Both the position numbers and the translations under genes were made by a program. DNA of 64,000 nucleotides from Inediibacterium massiliense (GTDB lineage: Bacteria; Bacillota; Clostridia; Peptostreptococcales; Thermotaleaceae), in assembly GCF_001282725.1 (NCBI RefSeq), contig NZ_LN876587.1, positions 1,173,695 to 1,237,694 on the forward strand, in the 5' to 3' direction. This document shows positions 1 to 8,392 of the stretch, in pieces. Position 1 is the stretch's first letter. Every line of letters begins with the position of its first letter. The notes under the pieces are model-generated. The model was not told the origin of the DNA. It searched no databases and saw only the letters and a list, made by a program, of their open reading frames with translations.

Positions 1-47
1 TATCTAATGTTCCATTAATAAATTTCATAATATTTCATATTTTTCTA

Positions 48-298
48 TAATATTATATGATATATTAGATTTGTGTACACAAAAAATAGCTTATATTAGA
101 CGGATGTGTATAATTGTGTTGTACATTTTAATACTAAAAAATTGCCTTATTTGCAGATATAATAATCATAAAGTACCAAGAAGGAATTGATGTAGAGTAA
201 GATGCAAAAAAGCATTTTATGCTGATTCTCAAGTAAGGAAAGTTTTAGAAAAACAAATTCAATCATATGAAATAACAGCAAGTAAAATCAAGCAGTAA
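48..298 (+). pseudogene. Broken duplicate of the SurA-like locus at 6963-7770
   Basis: Bases 48-185 closely match 6963-7106, the region upstream of the SurA-like gene. Bases 186-290 match the inside of that gene (about 7636-7765). The join falls at the word GAATTGAT, which is present at both matching places, so roughly 540 bp were probably lost by recombination between short direct repeats. A second 24-base loss lies within the coding part. No open frame survives. This stretch up to the AraC-type gene holds nothing else I recognise. Confidence 0.75.
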
Positions 299-353
299 TC
301 TCTCTATTTCTTTATAATACATGTAGGGTGATTGAAACGAGGTGAATAGACGA

Positions 354-1319
354 ATGTACGAGTGGCAGAAACAAATTCAAATAATCGTTGATGAAATTGA
401 CAAATGTATTAAAAATTATAATAACGAAGCCTTGACACTACGCTTTCTTTCTCGCAGACTGGGTTATTCCGAATTTTATACAACGAAAAAATTCAAAGAA
501 ATATTGGGTATGCAATTTAGGGAGTATCTGCGGCATAGAAAATTAGCCTTTGCACTAAAAGAGGTTCGGGATAGTGAAAAAAGCCTTTTAGATATTGCTT
601 TTAATTATGGTTTTTCATCACATGAAGCTTTTACCAGAGCTTTCAAGGGAATATATGGTGTAACTCCAAGTAAATACCGAAAAAAGCCTAAGCCTGTCGT
701 TCTTCGTACAAAAATAAACCCTTTTGATCGCTACTTTTTAGGATTGGGAGAGATTGGTATGATGAAATCTACAGATGATGTTAAAATTTATTTTGTAACC
801 ATTCCCGCACACAAATTTTTGCACATTAAAAACTATGAGAGTAATGGGTATTGGGATTTTTGGCAAAAGCAAAATCTTATTCCGGGACAGGACTGCGAAA
901 CAATTTGCGGCTTACTCGATAGTATCAAGGGCAAATTGGATGATGATGGTGGGAGCGAATCTAACGGCGGCAGCGGTCAGATTATGGCGTACATTAATGA
1001 CCCGGACGGCAGACTCTGCGATTGGGGTATTCCACGTACAGAGTGTTATGGTGTACGACTTCCTTTTGATTATAAAAGCGAAGTACCACCACAAATGCTT
1101 ATGATTGATGTTCCTGAAGCCGAGTATATTGTTTTTGAACATGGCCCATTCGATTATGACCAGGAAAATCGTAGTGTGGAGGAAAAGATTGAAAAGGCAA
1201 TGGCAACTTTTGATTTTGCAGGTACTGGTTACTGCTTTGATACTTCCCCCGGTAAAATAATTTACTTTTATTATAATCCGGAACAGTTTTTTAAGTATAT
1301 CAGACCCGTGCGGAAGTAA
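354..1319 (+). CDS. AraC-family transcriptional regulator with GyrI-like effector domain
   Basis: Predicted DNA-binding regulator of 321 aa. An AraC-type double helix-turn-helix occupies about residues 15-110, ending in the typical FTRAFKGIYGVTPSKYR signature. A GyrI-like small-molecule binding domain follows to the C-terminus (about 140-320). Proteins of this Rob/SoxS-like build usually sense drugs or other small ligands. I chose the ATG at 354 because GAGGTGA lies 8 bases upstream; a GTG at 342 overlaps that site. No obvious target gene is adjacent: the next gene is convergent, and the upstream DNA is a gene relic. The ligand is unknown. Confidence 0.85.
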   Translation: MYEWQKQIQIIVDEIDKCIKNYNNEALTLRFLSRRLGYSEFYTTKKFKEILGMQFREYLRHRKLAFALKEVRDSEKSLLDIAFNYGFSSHEAFTRAFKGIYGVTPSKYRKKPKPVVLRTKINPFDRYFLGLGEIGMMKSTDDVKIYFVTIPAHKFLHIKNYESNGYWDFWQKQNLIPGQDCETICGLLDSIKGKLDDDGGSESNGGSGQIMAYINDPDGRLCDWGIPRTECYGVRLPFDYKSEVPPQMLMIDVPEAEYIVFEHGPFDYDQENRSVEEKIEKAMATFDFAGTGYCFDTSPGKIIYFYYNPEQFFKYIRPVRK

Positions 1320-1414
1320 ATAAAATTGACTTCCTATCCACTATACAGACGCTAATGAAGAAATCAAATAGAATATTAAGTAAGTACACACTTGCCAATT
1401 TTCTATAGCTATCT

Positions 1415-1565
1415 TTAATAGTAAACTCAAAAAGAACTTCTAGATTTATTAATACTTAGAAGTTCTTTCTCTATTGGGGCATAACAAATAACCCCTTTTA
1501 TAAAATTTATTTAATTTTATACAGTCATAATCAATCCTTGTACAAAGCCTTTTATAAAAGAAACC
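1415..1565 (-). repeat. Relic of the right end of an IS200-like/REP-type transposase element
   Basis: On the minus strand, the last codons read KGFVQGLIMTV-stop, matching the SFIQGLIKTA-stop end of the transposase relic at 3733. The same AAAAGGGGTTATTTGTTATG stretch and an AGAAGTT hairpin follow. The rest of the transposase is absent here. Related end sequence recurs at about 3565-3732 and 8160-8280. Confidence 0.6.
1431..1475 (+). terminator. Hairpin terminator after the AraC-type gene
   Basis: A perfect 12-bp stem (1431-1442 with 1457-1468) is followed by a T-rich run. Related hairpins occur near 3640-3690 and 8225-8275, so this is probably the end hairpin of a transposase-element relic reused as a terminator. 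Confidence 0.55.
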
Positions 1566-1615
1566 TCATTTCTAATTCTTAATTAGTGTACCAGAGATAT
1601 ATTTTTTCATTGCAA

Positions 1616-3409
1616 CTATTCTTCTATCCCTATTATCTTCATGAGATGTAATGCATTCCTTGTAGTAGAAATACCTGGTCTTAGTTTGTAATCAAAACAA
1701 ATCTGACCATCCTTATAATATTCTTGAAAATGGTAATTTTTAATTGTATTTTCCTGTTCTAGGATACCTAACTCAAGATCATGGGTTGATACAAGACCTA
1801 TAGCTCCATTATGCTGTAATTTTTTAATTAGCTTTTTTGCACCTATATGTCGATCATAGGAGTTTGTCCCTTTAAATATTTCATCCAGTAAGAAAAATAC
1901 TTGTGTATCTTCCTTAGTTGCCTTTACAATTTCTTTAATCCTCAATAGTTCTCCATAGAAAGAGGATATCCCTTTCTCAAGATTATCACTTATTCTCATA
2001 CACGTATGAATACTAAAAATTGAACATCTCATGTAACTTGCACAGACTGGTGCCCCTACATAGGCAAGGATCAAATTGATTCCGACTGTCCTCAGAAAAG
2101 TGCTCTTTCCAGACATATTAGACCCAGTTATTAATAATATTCGAAAAGGATCTTGTATATTTACATCATTACAAACCTGTCTATTTGTAAGTAAAGGATG
2201 TCCTATTTTCTTGGCTTGAAGCATCGAAGACTCTTCTGTGATTTTAGGAATTGCCCAGTTTGGATAATCATATGCTATGATCCCTAAACTAGATAAGGCT
2301 TCAATTTCCCCTATTTTTTGTAACCATTCCTCAAGTATTAATCCACATTCACTTTTCCAGCGTTCTAGTTCAATTAAGCATTGATAATCCCAGAGAGAAA
2401 TCATATTAATTGGAAAAAATAAAAGATTATTTCGATTTTCAATCCTATCCACTAATACTTCTAATCTTTTTAGTTGCTTCATTGCTGATAATCCTTTATT
2501 ATTGCCTAGACTCATGCTTAATTCCCTAAGGTATTCAGACTGAAAACTCATTTTTTCAAAGTGTCTTAATATACTTCTGTATACCTTGATACTTTTTTGG
2601 TATTTATATACCAAGGCAAAATCTCTATTCCGCTTTTTTATATTAATTAACAATAGCATAAGCTGAAATATTATAAAAAATATTGGAATCCCTTTGATGA
2701 TGCTATGGCCTACAAATGCTAGCAGGAAAGTACTAACTGTAAGAAGTGGTAATACTCGAAAGACTACAATCATCCAAGAATTCGTATATAATGAATGTCT
2801 ATCTTTGGCCCAATTTATAAAAACTTCAATGTTTATGTTTTTTTCTGTAAACATCTTTGCTTCTGCCTGAAGTTTATGTCTCCACCATCTTTTAGTAGAT
2901 AACTCACTGATTGCTTTCTGTCTTTTAAGGATTGTCTCTTTATCACTATATGGGTAAGTCAATATATCCGCAAGCCTAGTTCTTCCCATATAAGTACTCG
3001 CTGAATTAATCCATTGAAAGAGAGATCCTTGTCCTAAAATATCAAGATCATAAGAAAAATTATGATCTTCATCTTGAAAGTCATCTCCCTTATCGTTAAA
3101 CTCTGTCCATCTGCCCTCTAGTCTCATGATTGAATCAACATTTACTTGTTTAAGAATAGATACATATTTATATGTTTCCTTAAGTCTTCTATGCCTACAA
3201 ACAAGGTAAACAAACAATATAATCCAAAACAAAGATATTCCCCAAGAAATCAGATAGCTTTCCAGGCTGTTTGTAAAACTTACAGTAGCAATTATAGCTC
3301 CTACCACTAATATTCTTAGAGTACTAATACAAGTTATGTTTTTTGATAGCTTGTCTAATAACCTTCCGTAATATCTGACTCTTTTTTCATATATCTTCCT
3401 TGAACCCAT
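1616..3409 (-). CDS. Membrane-anchored MutS-like ATPase
   Basis: Protein of 597 aa with a MutS-family ATPase domain in its C-terminal third: Walker A TGSNMSGKST, Walker B FFLLDEIFKGTNS and the STHD switch motif. It lacks the MutS1 mismatch-recognition domain and the MutS2 Smr domain. Instead it has two pairs of predicted membrane helices, at about residues 27-72 and 210-258, then a lever/clamp-like helical region. Such MutS-related membrane proteins are widespread in Firmicutes but their role is not established, so mismatch repair should not be assumed. The start is well supported by AGGAGGTGA six bases upstream of the ATG. It stands alone between transposase relics. Confidence 0.85.
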   Translation of the reverse strand: MGSRKIYEKRVRYYGRLLDKLSKNITCISTLRILVVGAIIATVSFTNSLESYLISWGISLFWIILFVYLVCRHRRLKETYKYVSILKQVNVDSIMRLEGRWTEFNDKGDDFQDEDHNFSYDLDILGQGSLFQWINSASTYMGRTRLADILTYPYSDKETILKRQKAISELSTKRWWRHKLQAEAKMFTEKNINIEVFINWAKDRHSLYTNSWMIVVFRVLPLLTVSTFLLAFVGHSIIKGIPIFFIIFQLMLLLINIKKRNRDFALVYKYQKSIKVYRSILRHFEKMSFQSEYLRELSMSLGNNKGLSAMKQLKRLEVLVDRIENRNNLLFFPINMISLWDYQCLIELERWKSECGLILEEWLQKIGEIEALSSLGIIAYDYPNWAIPKITEESSMLQAKKIGHPLLTNRQVCNDVNIQDPFRILLITGSNMSGKSTFLRTVGINLILAYVGAPVCASYMRCSIFSIHTCMRISDNLEKGISSFYGELLRIKEIVKATKEDTQVFFLLDEIFKGTNSYDRHIGAKKLIKKLQHNGAIGLVSTHDLELGILEQENTIKNYHFQEYYKDGQICFDYKLRPGISTTRNALHLMKIIGIEE

Positions 3410-3564
3410 AAATTCTCACCTCCTTTAATCTTTAAAATAATAATATGGGTTTGTTTTCTAACCTACTTATTTTTATTATAAGTATTTTCTTTGACCATAT
3501 TCTACTACTACAATACTAGTTTCTCCAAGATTTTCCTTTATCCTTTTTATTTCTTTCTACAGTA

Positions 3565-3732
3565 TATACAGTAGACTTATGGCCTATGGGACAGTTATAA
3601 TTTTTCATAAACTAATTTTCTCTAGTCATCTCCCATAGCAAATTCAAAAAAACTTCTAGTTTTATTAATTATTAGAAGATCTTTCTATATTTGGCCATAA
3701 CAAATAACCCCTTTTATAAAATTTATTAAATT
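3565..3732 (-). repeat. Right end of an IS200-like element
   Basis: This is the non-coding tail after the transposase relic. It contains an AGAAG/CTTCT hairpin and the block TTATGAAAAATTATAACTGT, which recurs almost identically at 8180-8210. Together with the bases up to the MutS-like gene it fills the gap 3410-3732; nothing else is recognisable there. Confidence 0.55.
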
Positions 3733-4070
3733 TTATGCTGTCTTAATCAGTCCTTGTATAAAACTTTTTATATGATCATCTTCACTCTCACATTTATTTA
3801 CTAATTCTAAGTAGTTTTTAAAATTCTTTTTATTATATAATTTAAGCATGTTTCCCAAAAAACTCTTATCTAATATTTGATATTCATTAGTCTGATTCAT
3901 GTATTCTTTTAAGCCTGAAAAAGAATATTTCTCAACACGCCCCTTAAATCTAGCTACGTCTCTTGGATTATTATGAATATAAGCTGATAACATGATTAAA
4001 TATTCGTTTTTATCTACTATTGTGCTTTTAATATGAAATTTATACTTTTCATTCTAGCTACTCTTGGCAT
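3733..4070 (-). pseudogene. IS200-like/REP-associated (Y1) transposase, internally deleted
   Basis: A start codon at 4070 gives MPRVARMKSINFI, the usual N-terminus of REP-associated tyrosine transposases. After a large deletion and frame change, the C-terminal part continues as STIVDKNEYLIMLSAYIHNNP and about 70 more residues to the stop at 3733. YIHNNP is a family hallmark. The central HUH and catalytic tyrosine part is missing, so it cannot be active. A second relic of the same family, keeping more of the N-terminus, lies at 6692-6838. Confidence 0.75.
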
Positions 4071-4176
4071 ACAAATACTACTTCCTCTCTTTATGTGATT
4101 AGAAGTAGTGTTTGTGTTCTTATAGTTGTTTATTATATCGTAACTATCCCTCTTCTTTACATTGCTAAAAAAACAC

Positions 4177-4238
4177 ATTATAAAATGGATAACTCTTTTA
4201 AAAAATTAATCCTAATAAAGAGTTATCCATTTTATAAT
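4177..4238 (-). terminator. Long perfect hairpin terminator after the MATE gene
   Basis: Two 22-base arms (4177-4198 and 4217-4238) pair perfectly around an 18-nt loop, just beyond the stop of the minus-strand MATE gene. The T run is within the A/T-rich stem end, so it may work in either direction. Confidence 0.65.
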
Positions 4239-4253
4239 TTATAGTTTGAAAAT

Positions 4254-5588
4254 TCAAGCTACTTTTACACATAAAGTATAATTTTTTTTAACTAAATACA
4301 TACCTATAATAAATGTCATACATTCAGCAAATGGAACTGTAAGCCATACTCCGTTCATTCCTATCATCATAGGAAGTATATTTATTCCTAAAATTATAAA
4401 TACAATCCCTCTACTTGCTGATATTATAATAGATGCTTTCGCATCCCCTATTGCTGTAAAATATCCTGAATTAATGATATTAAATCCACACAGTAAAAAG
4501 GAAAATGCATATATTCTAGCTCCTCTTACTGCTAAATTTAAAATCTCTTCATTGCCATTTGTAAATAATCCTATTAATTGTTCTCCTAATACAAATATGA
4601 TAAAGAATAAGACTACCCCAACAACTACATTTACCTTTGATGCTAACTTTAACGTATGATTCAACCGATCATATTTTTTATATCCATAGTTATAGCTCAG
4701 TATAGGTCCTATTCCATCTGATATACCAAACATTATAAGTATTCCAAATTGAGATATATAATTTATAATTGTAAATGCTGCAACACCAGATTCACCAGCT
4801 ATTTTCATGAATGTCATATTAAACAAATATGAAGTTGTAACTGCTGAAATTGCAATGACTCCTTCTGATGAGCCATTATATGCTATCGGTAATATAGTTG
4901 ATTGATCAAATTTTCCACTAAATATATTTACTATATTATTTTTACTTAACATAGGAGGTGCTACTATAAAAAATGCTGCTACATATGCTGTTCCTGTAGC
5001 AAATGCTGCCCCTCTTATTCCTAAACTTAACTCTTTTATAAGTATATAATCTAAACCTATATTTACAATCACACTTAAAACCATACCCCTTAAATATAAT
5101 TCTGGCTTTCCTACAACCCTATTAATAAATCCAAATAAAAACATCCAAGACATCAGTGGCGCAAATATACATATAGTCTCTATATATATTGATACACCTT
5201 CTAATAATACTGCATTTGCCCCTAATAATACTGCAATTTCTCCATTAAATAACCTTCCAACTAATAATATAGCTAAAGAGATTATTGTAATAAATACAAA
5301 TGCTGTTTTAAGTATATTTTGTGCCTCTTCTTTGTTACCTTCTCCCAAACATCTTCCCATGAAGCTTAAAGAACCTACACTTATGATCATACTAAAACCT
5401 ATTATCACTTGCATAAATGGTTGGACTATATTTACGCTAGCCAGTGCATTTTGCCCAACAAAATTCCCTAAAAATATTCCATCTATGATAATTTGTGCAC
5501 CTGCTATGACCATAGCGATGATTGCTGGGATTGAATATTTAATAAATAATTTAGATATTTTCTCTTTTCCTAATATATTTTCTCTCAT
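4254..5588 (-). CDS. MATE-family multidrug efflux transporter
   Basis: Integral membrane protein of 444 aa with about 12 predicted helices, the usual MATE size. The N-terminal signature (KLFIKYSIPAIIAMV, then GIFLGNFVGQNALASVNIVQP) places it with the MepA-like MATE antiporters, which expel cationic drugs using Na+ or H+ gradients. The start is supported by GGAGGGAGAG just upstream. It lies downstream of a MerR-type regulator on the same strand, with a MerR-style promoter in between, so drug-induced expression is likely. The substrate cannot be told from sequence. Confidence 0.92.
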   Translation of the reverse strand: MRENILGKEKISKLFIKYSIPAIIAMVIAGAQIIIDGIFLGNFVGQNALASVNIVQPFMQVIIGFSMIISVGSLSFMGRCLGEGNKEEAQNILKTAFVFITIISLAILLVGRLFNGEIAVLLGANAVLLEGVSIYIETICIFAPLMSWMFLFGFINRVVGKPELYLRGMVLSVIVNIGLDYILIKELSLGIRGAAFATGTAYVAAFFIVAPPMLSKNNIVNIFSGKFDQSTILPIAYNGSSEGVIAISAVTTSYLFNMTFMKIAGESGVAAFTIINYISQFGILIMFGISDGIGPILSYNYGYKKYDRLNHTLKLASKVNVVVGVVLFFIIFVLGEQLIGLFTNGNEEILNLAVRGARIYAFSFLLCGFNIINSGYFTAIGDAKASIIISASRGIVFIILGINILPMMIGMNGVWLTVPFAECMTFIIGMYLVKKNYTLCVKVA

Positions 5589-5610
5589 TTACTCTCCCTC
5601 CAAAAAACAT

Positions 5611-5650
5611 AACAAAACATACTGTAACCATCTAATAAGTATGTTTTGTT
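5611..5650 (-). promoter_or_regulatory. 12-bp palindrome in the MATE 5' leader
   Basis: AACAAAACATAC (5611-5622) and GTATGTTTTGTT (5639-5650) form a perfect inverted repeat with a 16-nt loop. It lies between the predicted transcription start (about 5655) and the MATE ribosome site. It could be a second operator or an mRNA hairpin that affects stability or translation. It lacks a U run, so a terminator is less likely. Confidence 0.5.
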
Positions 5651-5662
5651 CTAATGGAATCC

Positions 5663-5693
5663 ATTATAAACCTTTGTGTAGCACAAAGGTCAA
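5663..5693 (-). promoter_or_regulatory. MerR-type promoter and operator for the MATE gene
   Basis: On the minus strand the -35 TTGACC (5688-5693) and -10 TATAAT (5663-5668) are separated by 19 bp, the over-long spacer typical of MerR-activated promoters. The spacer region carries the palindrome ACCTTTGTG-N3-CACAAAGGT (5670-5690). The -35 overlaps the stop codon of the merR-type gene. Confidence 0.85.
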
Positions 5694-6529
5694 TGCTTTT
5701 TTATAGGTATTTGTATTTCGAATAATACTTCATCCCTTTTATCTGTAACACTAATGTCTATTTGATCTATTTGAAGGATATCACCACATATGCTATATCC
5801 CTCTTTCTCAATATATGCAATCATTTTCTTTAAATGCACTTCTATATCCCAAATACTCCCTTTCCCATACAAGCAAGCATAAGTCCCTTTCTCTATCTTT
5901 TTAATATGCTTTTCATCAATATTTTCTTTATCTTTAATAAAAAGAAACATTACAATTGATTCTTTGTACTTATTCAATGCTATATCTTTTTGTTTTCTAA
6001 TTGCTCCAAAGCGATTACTTGCAAGTATCGGTGCTATTTCTTTTAATGTATTCTCTAATTCAAGACATGCATAGCTTAAATCAATTTCATTTTTTATAGA
6101 TTTATCAAATGTAATGATTTCTCTTTCTTCAATTTCTTTAATCACTATACCTTCCAAATCTGATACTTGAGAAATATCTTCTAAGTGTTTTATTTTTTCA
6201 CTTATATTTTTTTCTAATTCTTGTAATTCATTTATTTTCTTTATAAGTTTATCATGTTTATCCTTTAATATATGAACAGACTGTTTTAAATTTCTATTAT
6301 TAAAGTACTTCTTAATTTCATCAATACTCATACCTAGTTGGCGAAGCTCTTTAATAGTTCCTAATTGTTCATATTGTAAAATAGAATAGTATCTATATCC
6401 AGTTTTAGGATCTACTTTTATAGGCTTAAGTAAACCTATTCGATCATAGTGTCTTAATGTTTCAGTCGTAATATTTCTTAATCTTGCAAATTCACCAATT
6501 GATAATTTATCTTTCACTTTTCTCCTCAT
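5690..6529 (-). CDS. MerR-family multidrug-sensing regulator
   Basis: Regulator of up to 279 aa. A MerR winged HTH occupies about residues 8-78 (LSIGEFARLRNITTETLRHY, then GLLKPIKVDPKTGYRYYS), followed by a coiled-coil linker and a GyrI/BmrR-like effector domain (about 125-279). This is the BmrR/BltR layout; family members bind lipophilic cations and twist over-long promoters. Exactly such a promoter lies at its 3' end, ahead of the MATE gene. The ATG at 6529 touches a Shine-Dalgarno site; a GTG at 6517, preceded by GAGGAG, is an equally good start. It probably autoregulates and activates the pump. Confidence 0.9.
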   Translation of the reverse strand: MRRKVKDKLSIGEFARLRNITTETLRHYDRIGLLKPIKVDPKTGYRYYSILQYEQLGTIKELRQLGMSIDEIKKYFNNRNLKQSVHILKDKHDKLIKKINELQELEKNISEKIKHLEDISQVSDLEGIVIKEIEEREIITFDKSIKNEIDLSYACLELENTLKEIAPILASNRFGAIRKQKDIALNKYKESIVMFLFIKDKENIDEKHIKKIEKGTYACLYGKGSIWDIEVHLKKMIAYIEKEGYSICGDILQIDQIDISVTDKRDEVLFEIQIPIKKH

Positions 6530-6601
6530 CTCCTAACTATATATAGTATACTATCATTTTTAATAGCTTTTATTTATAGTTAGTTTTGTTGCATGAAAGC
6601 C

Positions 6602-6691
6602 TTATGCCTTTTTAGCAAATTGAGATTTTAATTTCATTCCTCCAAAACCATCAATTTTGCAATCAATATCATGATCGCCATCAATCAAACG
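6602..6691 (-). pseudogene. PhnA/YjdM C-terminal fragment
   Basis: Reading the minus strand to a stop at 6602 gives [18 protein letters not shown] and then [11 protein letters not shown]. This matches the end of the zinc-ribbon protein YjdM (formerly PhnA), whose C-terminus reads [20 protein letters not shown]. Only about 30 residues remain, joined in frame to a transposase relic, so it is a broken gene piece. Confidence 0.75.
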
Positions 6692-6838
6692 TGGCTTATA
6701 TTTGTATTGGTATCTCTTTATTAGAGAAAAATATTTTATTTTGTCACTATTTTTTTAAAATAAATCAATTTCACTAATACTGTGAATCATTACATGATAT
6801 ATGGAATTTATACTTTTAAGTCTAGCTACTCTTGGAAT
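6692..6838 (-). pseudogene. IS200-like/REP-type transposase N-terminal relic
   Basis: The minus strand reads PRVARLKSINSIYHVMIHSI, then an in-frame TAA, then [16 protein letters not shown]. This is the N-terminal part of a Y1/REP-associated transposase, close to the relic at 4030-4070. The start codon is lost (ATG region mutated), and the frame runs directly into the PhnA/YjdM tail. Confidence 0.7.
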
Positions 6839-6962
6839 ATTTTTCTTATTTTGTGTATTTTGTATTTTTTACTTATTTTTTATTTTCTAAATAAATAATT
6901 ATCACATATATTAAAATTTTTATATTATGCTAACAATTTTCAGCATATTCTACATTTTATTA

Positions 6963-7106
6963 CAATATTGTATGATATATTAGATTTGTATACACAAAGA
7001 ATAACTTAGATTAGACGGATGCGTATAATTGTGTTGTACCTTTTAATACTAAGAAATTGCATTGTTTGTAGATATAATAATCATAAAATACCAAGGCAGA
7101 ATTGAT
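6963..7106 (+). repeat. Upstream copy of a direct repeat shared with 48-185
   Basis: About 140 bp are roughly 85-90% identical by eye to 48-185, in the same orientation. They form the untranslated DNA ahead of the SurA-like gene. Their retention in the broken copy indicates duplication of the whole locus before decay. Confidence 0.75.
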
Positions 7107-7128
7107 AAAAATTTTGGGCAAGCAAATC

Positions 7129-7155
7129 TTGACAGAAATTTAGATATGGAATAAT
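7129..7155 (+). promoter_or_regulatory. Candidate promoter upstream of the SurA-like gene
   Basis: TTGACA at 7129-7134 is followed 15 bases later by AATAAT (7150-7155). The -35 is perfect; the spacing is short and the -10 imperfect. The predicted start lies immediately before the hairpin at 7168. Confidence 0.4.
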
Positions 7156-7167
7156 GAATGTACAAGT

Positions 7168-7203
7168 AATATGGCTCTTTTTATAGAGAGCCATATTTTT
7201 TAA
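7168..7203 (+). terminator. Terminator-like hairpin in front of the SurA-like gene
   Basis: An 11-bp stem, AATATGGCTCT (7168-7178) with AGAGCCATATT (7187-7197), is followed by T6. It lies only about 15 bases before the gene's ribosome site, so it would end upstream transcripts or attenuate this gene. Confidence 0.6.
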
Positions 7204-7219
7204 GTAATGGAGGGATCAT

Positions 7220-7915
7220 ATGAGAAAAGGATATTTGTTAATAGGTGGTATAGGAATAGCTATTATAGTTTTTGTAATACTTTATACAAATTCTATTTTG
7301 GGATCAGACACTGAGCAGGGAAAGAGCGAATTTGGAGAAACAGGCTCTTCTACTGATATAATGACAATAACTACGACTTATTCTAATTCTAATTCAGATT
7401 CGAATTGTAATGATGAACTTGAACTTCAAGTGGCTCATATTTACAAAAATATTAATGAAGATCATTCTAATAAGGCCAATCGAATAATTGGAAAGATAGA
7501 AGATAAACCTATAACTGCTAAGGAACTAGAATTGAGAGCTTTAAAATTTCAAGCAAACGGATCAAAAAATCCTTATTATGATGCTTGGAATGCAATGAAA
7601 CTGAATATTGAAGAAGAAAGGTTAGCTAAAAAATATGGAATTGATGTAGAGCAAAATGCAAAAAAAGATACTGAAAATGCAAAAAAAGCATTTTATGCTG
7701 ATTCTCAAGTAAGGAAAATTTTAGAAAAACAAATTCAAGCATATGGAATAACAGAAGAAAAGTATTGGGAGTTATCCTTCACAAGCACTAAAAGAGTGAT
7801 TTTACATAATCGTTTATTAGAATACTTGCAAAAGAATCAATTGCCATTGATAAATGTAAATGACATAAAATTTGATATATTCGATAAAGAGTATATAAAA
7901 AAAATAGGAAAATAG
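7220..7915 (+). CDS. Membrane-anchored SurA-like hypothetical protein
   Basis: Protein of 231 aa with one N-terminal membrane helix (about residues 4-25) and no lipobox cysteine. A low-complexity Ser/Thr/Asn/Asp-rich linker (about 35-70) leads to a helical region (about 85-200) reminiscent of the N-terminal chaperone domain of SurA/PrsA-type proteins (ITAKELELRALKFQ). There is no peptidyl-prolyl isomerase domain. GGAGGG lies at a good distance before the ATG. It probably faces the outside of the membrane. A broken duplicate of this locus starts the window. The function is unknown; the SurA-like assignment is only by pattern. Confidence 0.7.
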   Translation: MRKGYLLIGGIGIAIIVFVILYTNSILGSDTEQGKSEFGETGSSTDIMTITTTYSNSNSDSNCNDELELQVAHIYKNINEDHSNKANRIIGKIEDKPITAKELELRALKFQANGSKNPYYDAWNAMKLNIEEERLAKKYGIDVEQNAKKDTENAKKAFYADSQVRKILEKQIQAYGITEEKYWELSFTSTKRVILHNRLLEYLQKNQLPLINVNDIKFDIFDKEYIKKIGK

Positions 7916-8159
7916 ACAGATATAAAAAAATAATCAAGAAATTAATTGTTTTAAAACTACACTATATAAAGAAAATAATTTTTAAGATTACTTCAACCCA
8001 TAGTAGTTTTCAAATACACTGTACAGAATTTTTTATACCTTATAATTTAAGTACATTTTTTGAGATAATTCCATCATACTCATTAATATGTTTAAACCTT
8101 AAAACCATGATAGAAGATATAAAATATCTTCTTGGATAAATAACTATAGGAACTTTCTG

Positions 8160-8280
8160 AGTACTATTGGTTATTGGAACAGTTATGATTTTTCATAAAC
8201 TAATTTTTCGATAGCCTTTTTCCATAAGAAACTCAAAAAGAACCTCTAGATTTATTAATAATTAAAAGTTCTTTCGATAT
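8160..8280 (-). repeat. Third relic of the IS200-like element right end
   Basis: Contains GGAACAGTTATGATTTTTCA and the hairpin GAACCTCTAG...TAAAAGTTC, matching the ends at 3565-3732 and 1415-1480. No transposase codons remain. The rest of the gene-free stretch 7916-8160 holds no recognisable gene; a short minus-strand frame near 8040-8110 could not be identified. Confidence 0.5.
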
Positions 8281-8392
8281 ATAACTCTATACACCCTTTA
8301 TCTATAAGAGATTGTAGTCCTTTTAATGCTCTGTTCATGTAAGTCCCCATTGAAAATAAACAGCATATGGCTCTTTAATAAGGGTACATCAA
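8279..8392 (-). pseudogene. Detached 3' end of a ynbB-type gene (copy 3)
   Basis: The minus strand carries the reading KEPYAVYFQ, then after small frame breaks ALKGLQSLIDKGCIEL, identical to the end of the intact gene at 17563-18855. The natural stop is mutated. It lies directly beside an IS200-like end relic and just upstream of the small membrane protein and BcrAB module. Confidence 0.75.

Noticed and set aside
835-1142. Open frames on both strands inside the AraC-type gene
   Set aside because: They are shadows of the effector-domain coding region without ribosome sites.
5332-5706. 124-codon plus-strand frame opposite the MATE gene
   Set aside because: It is antisense to a well-supported gene and runs through its promoter; no start signal.
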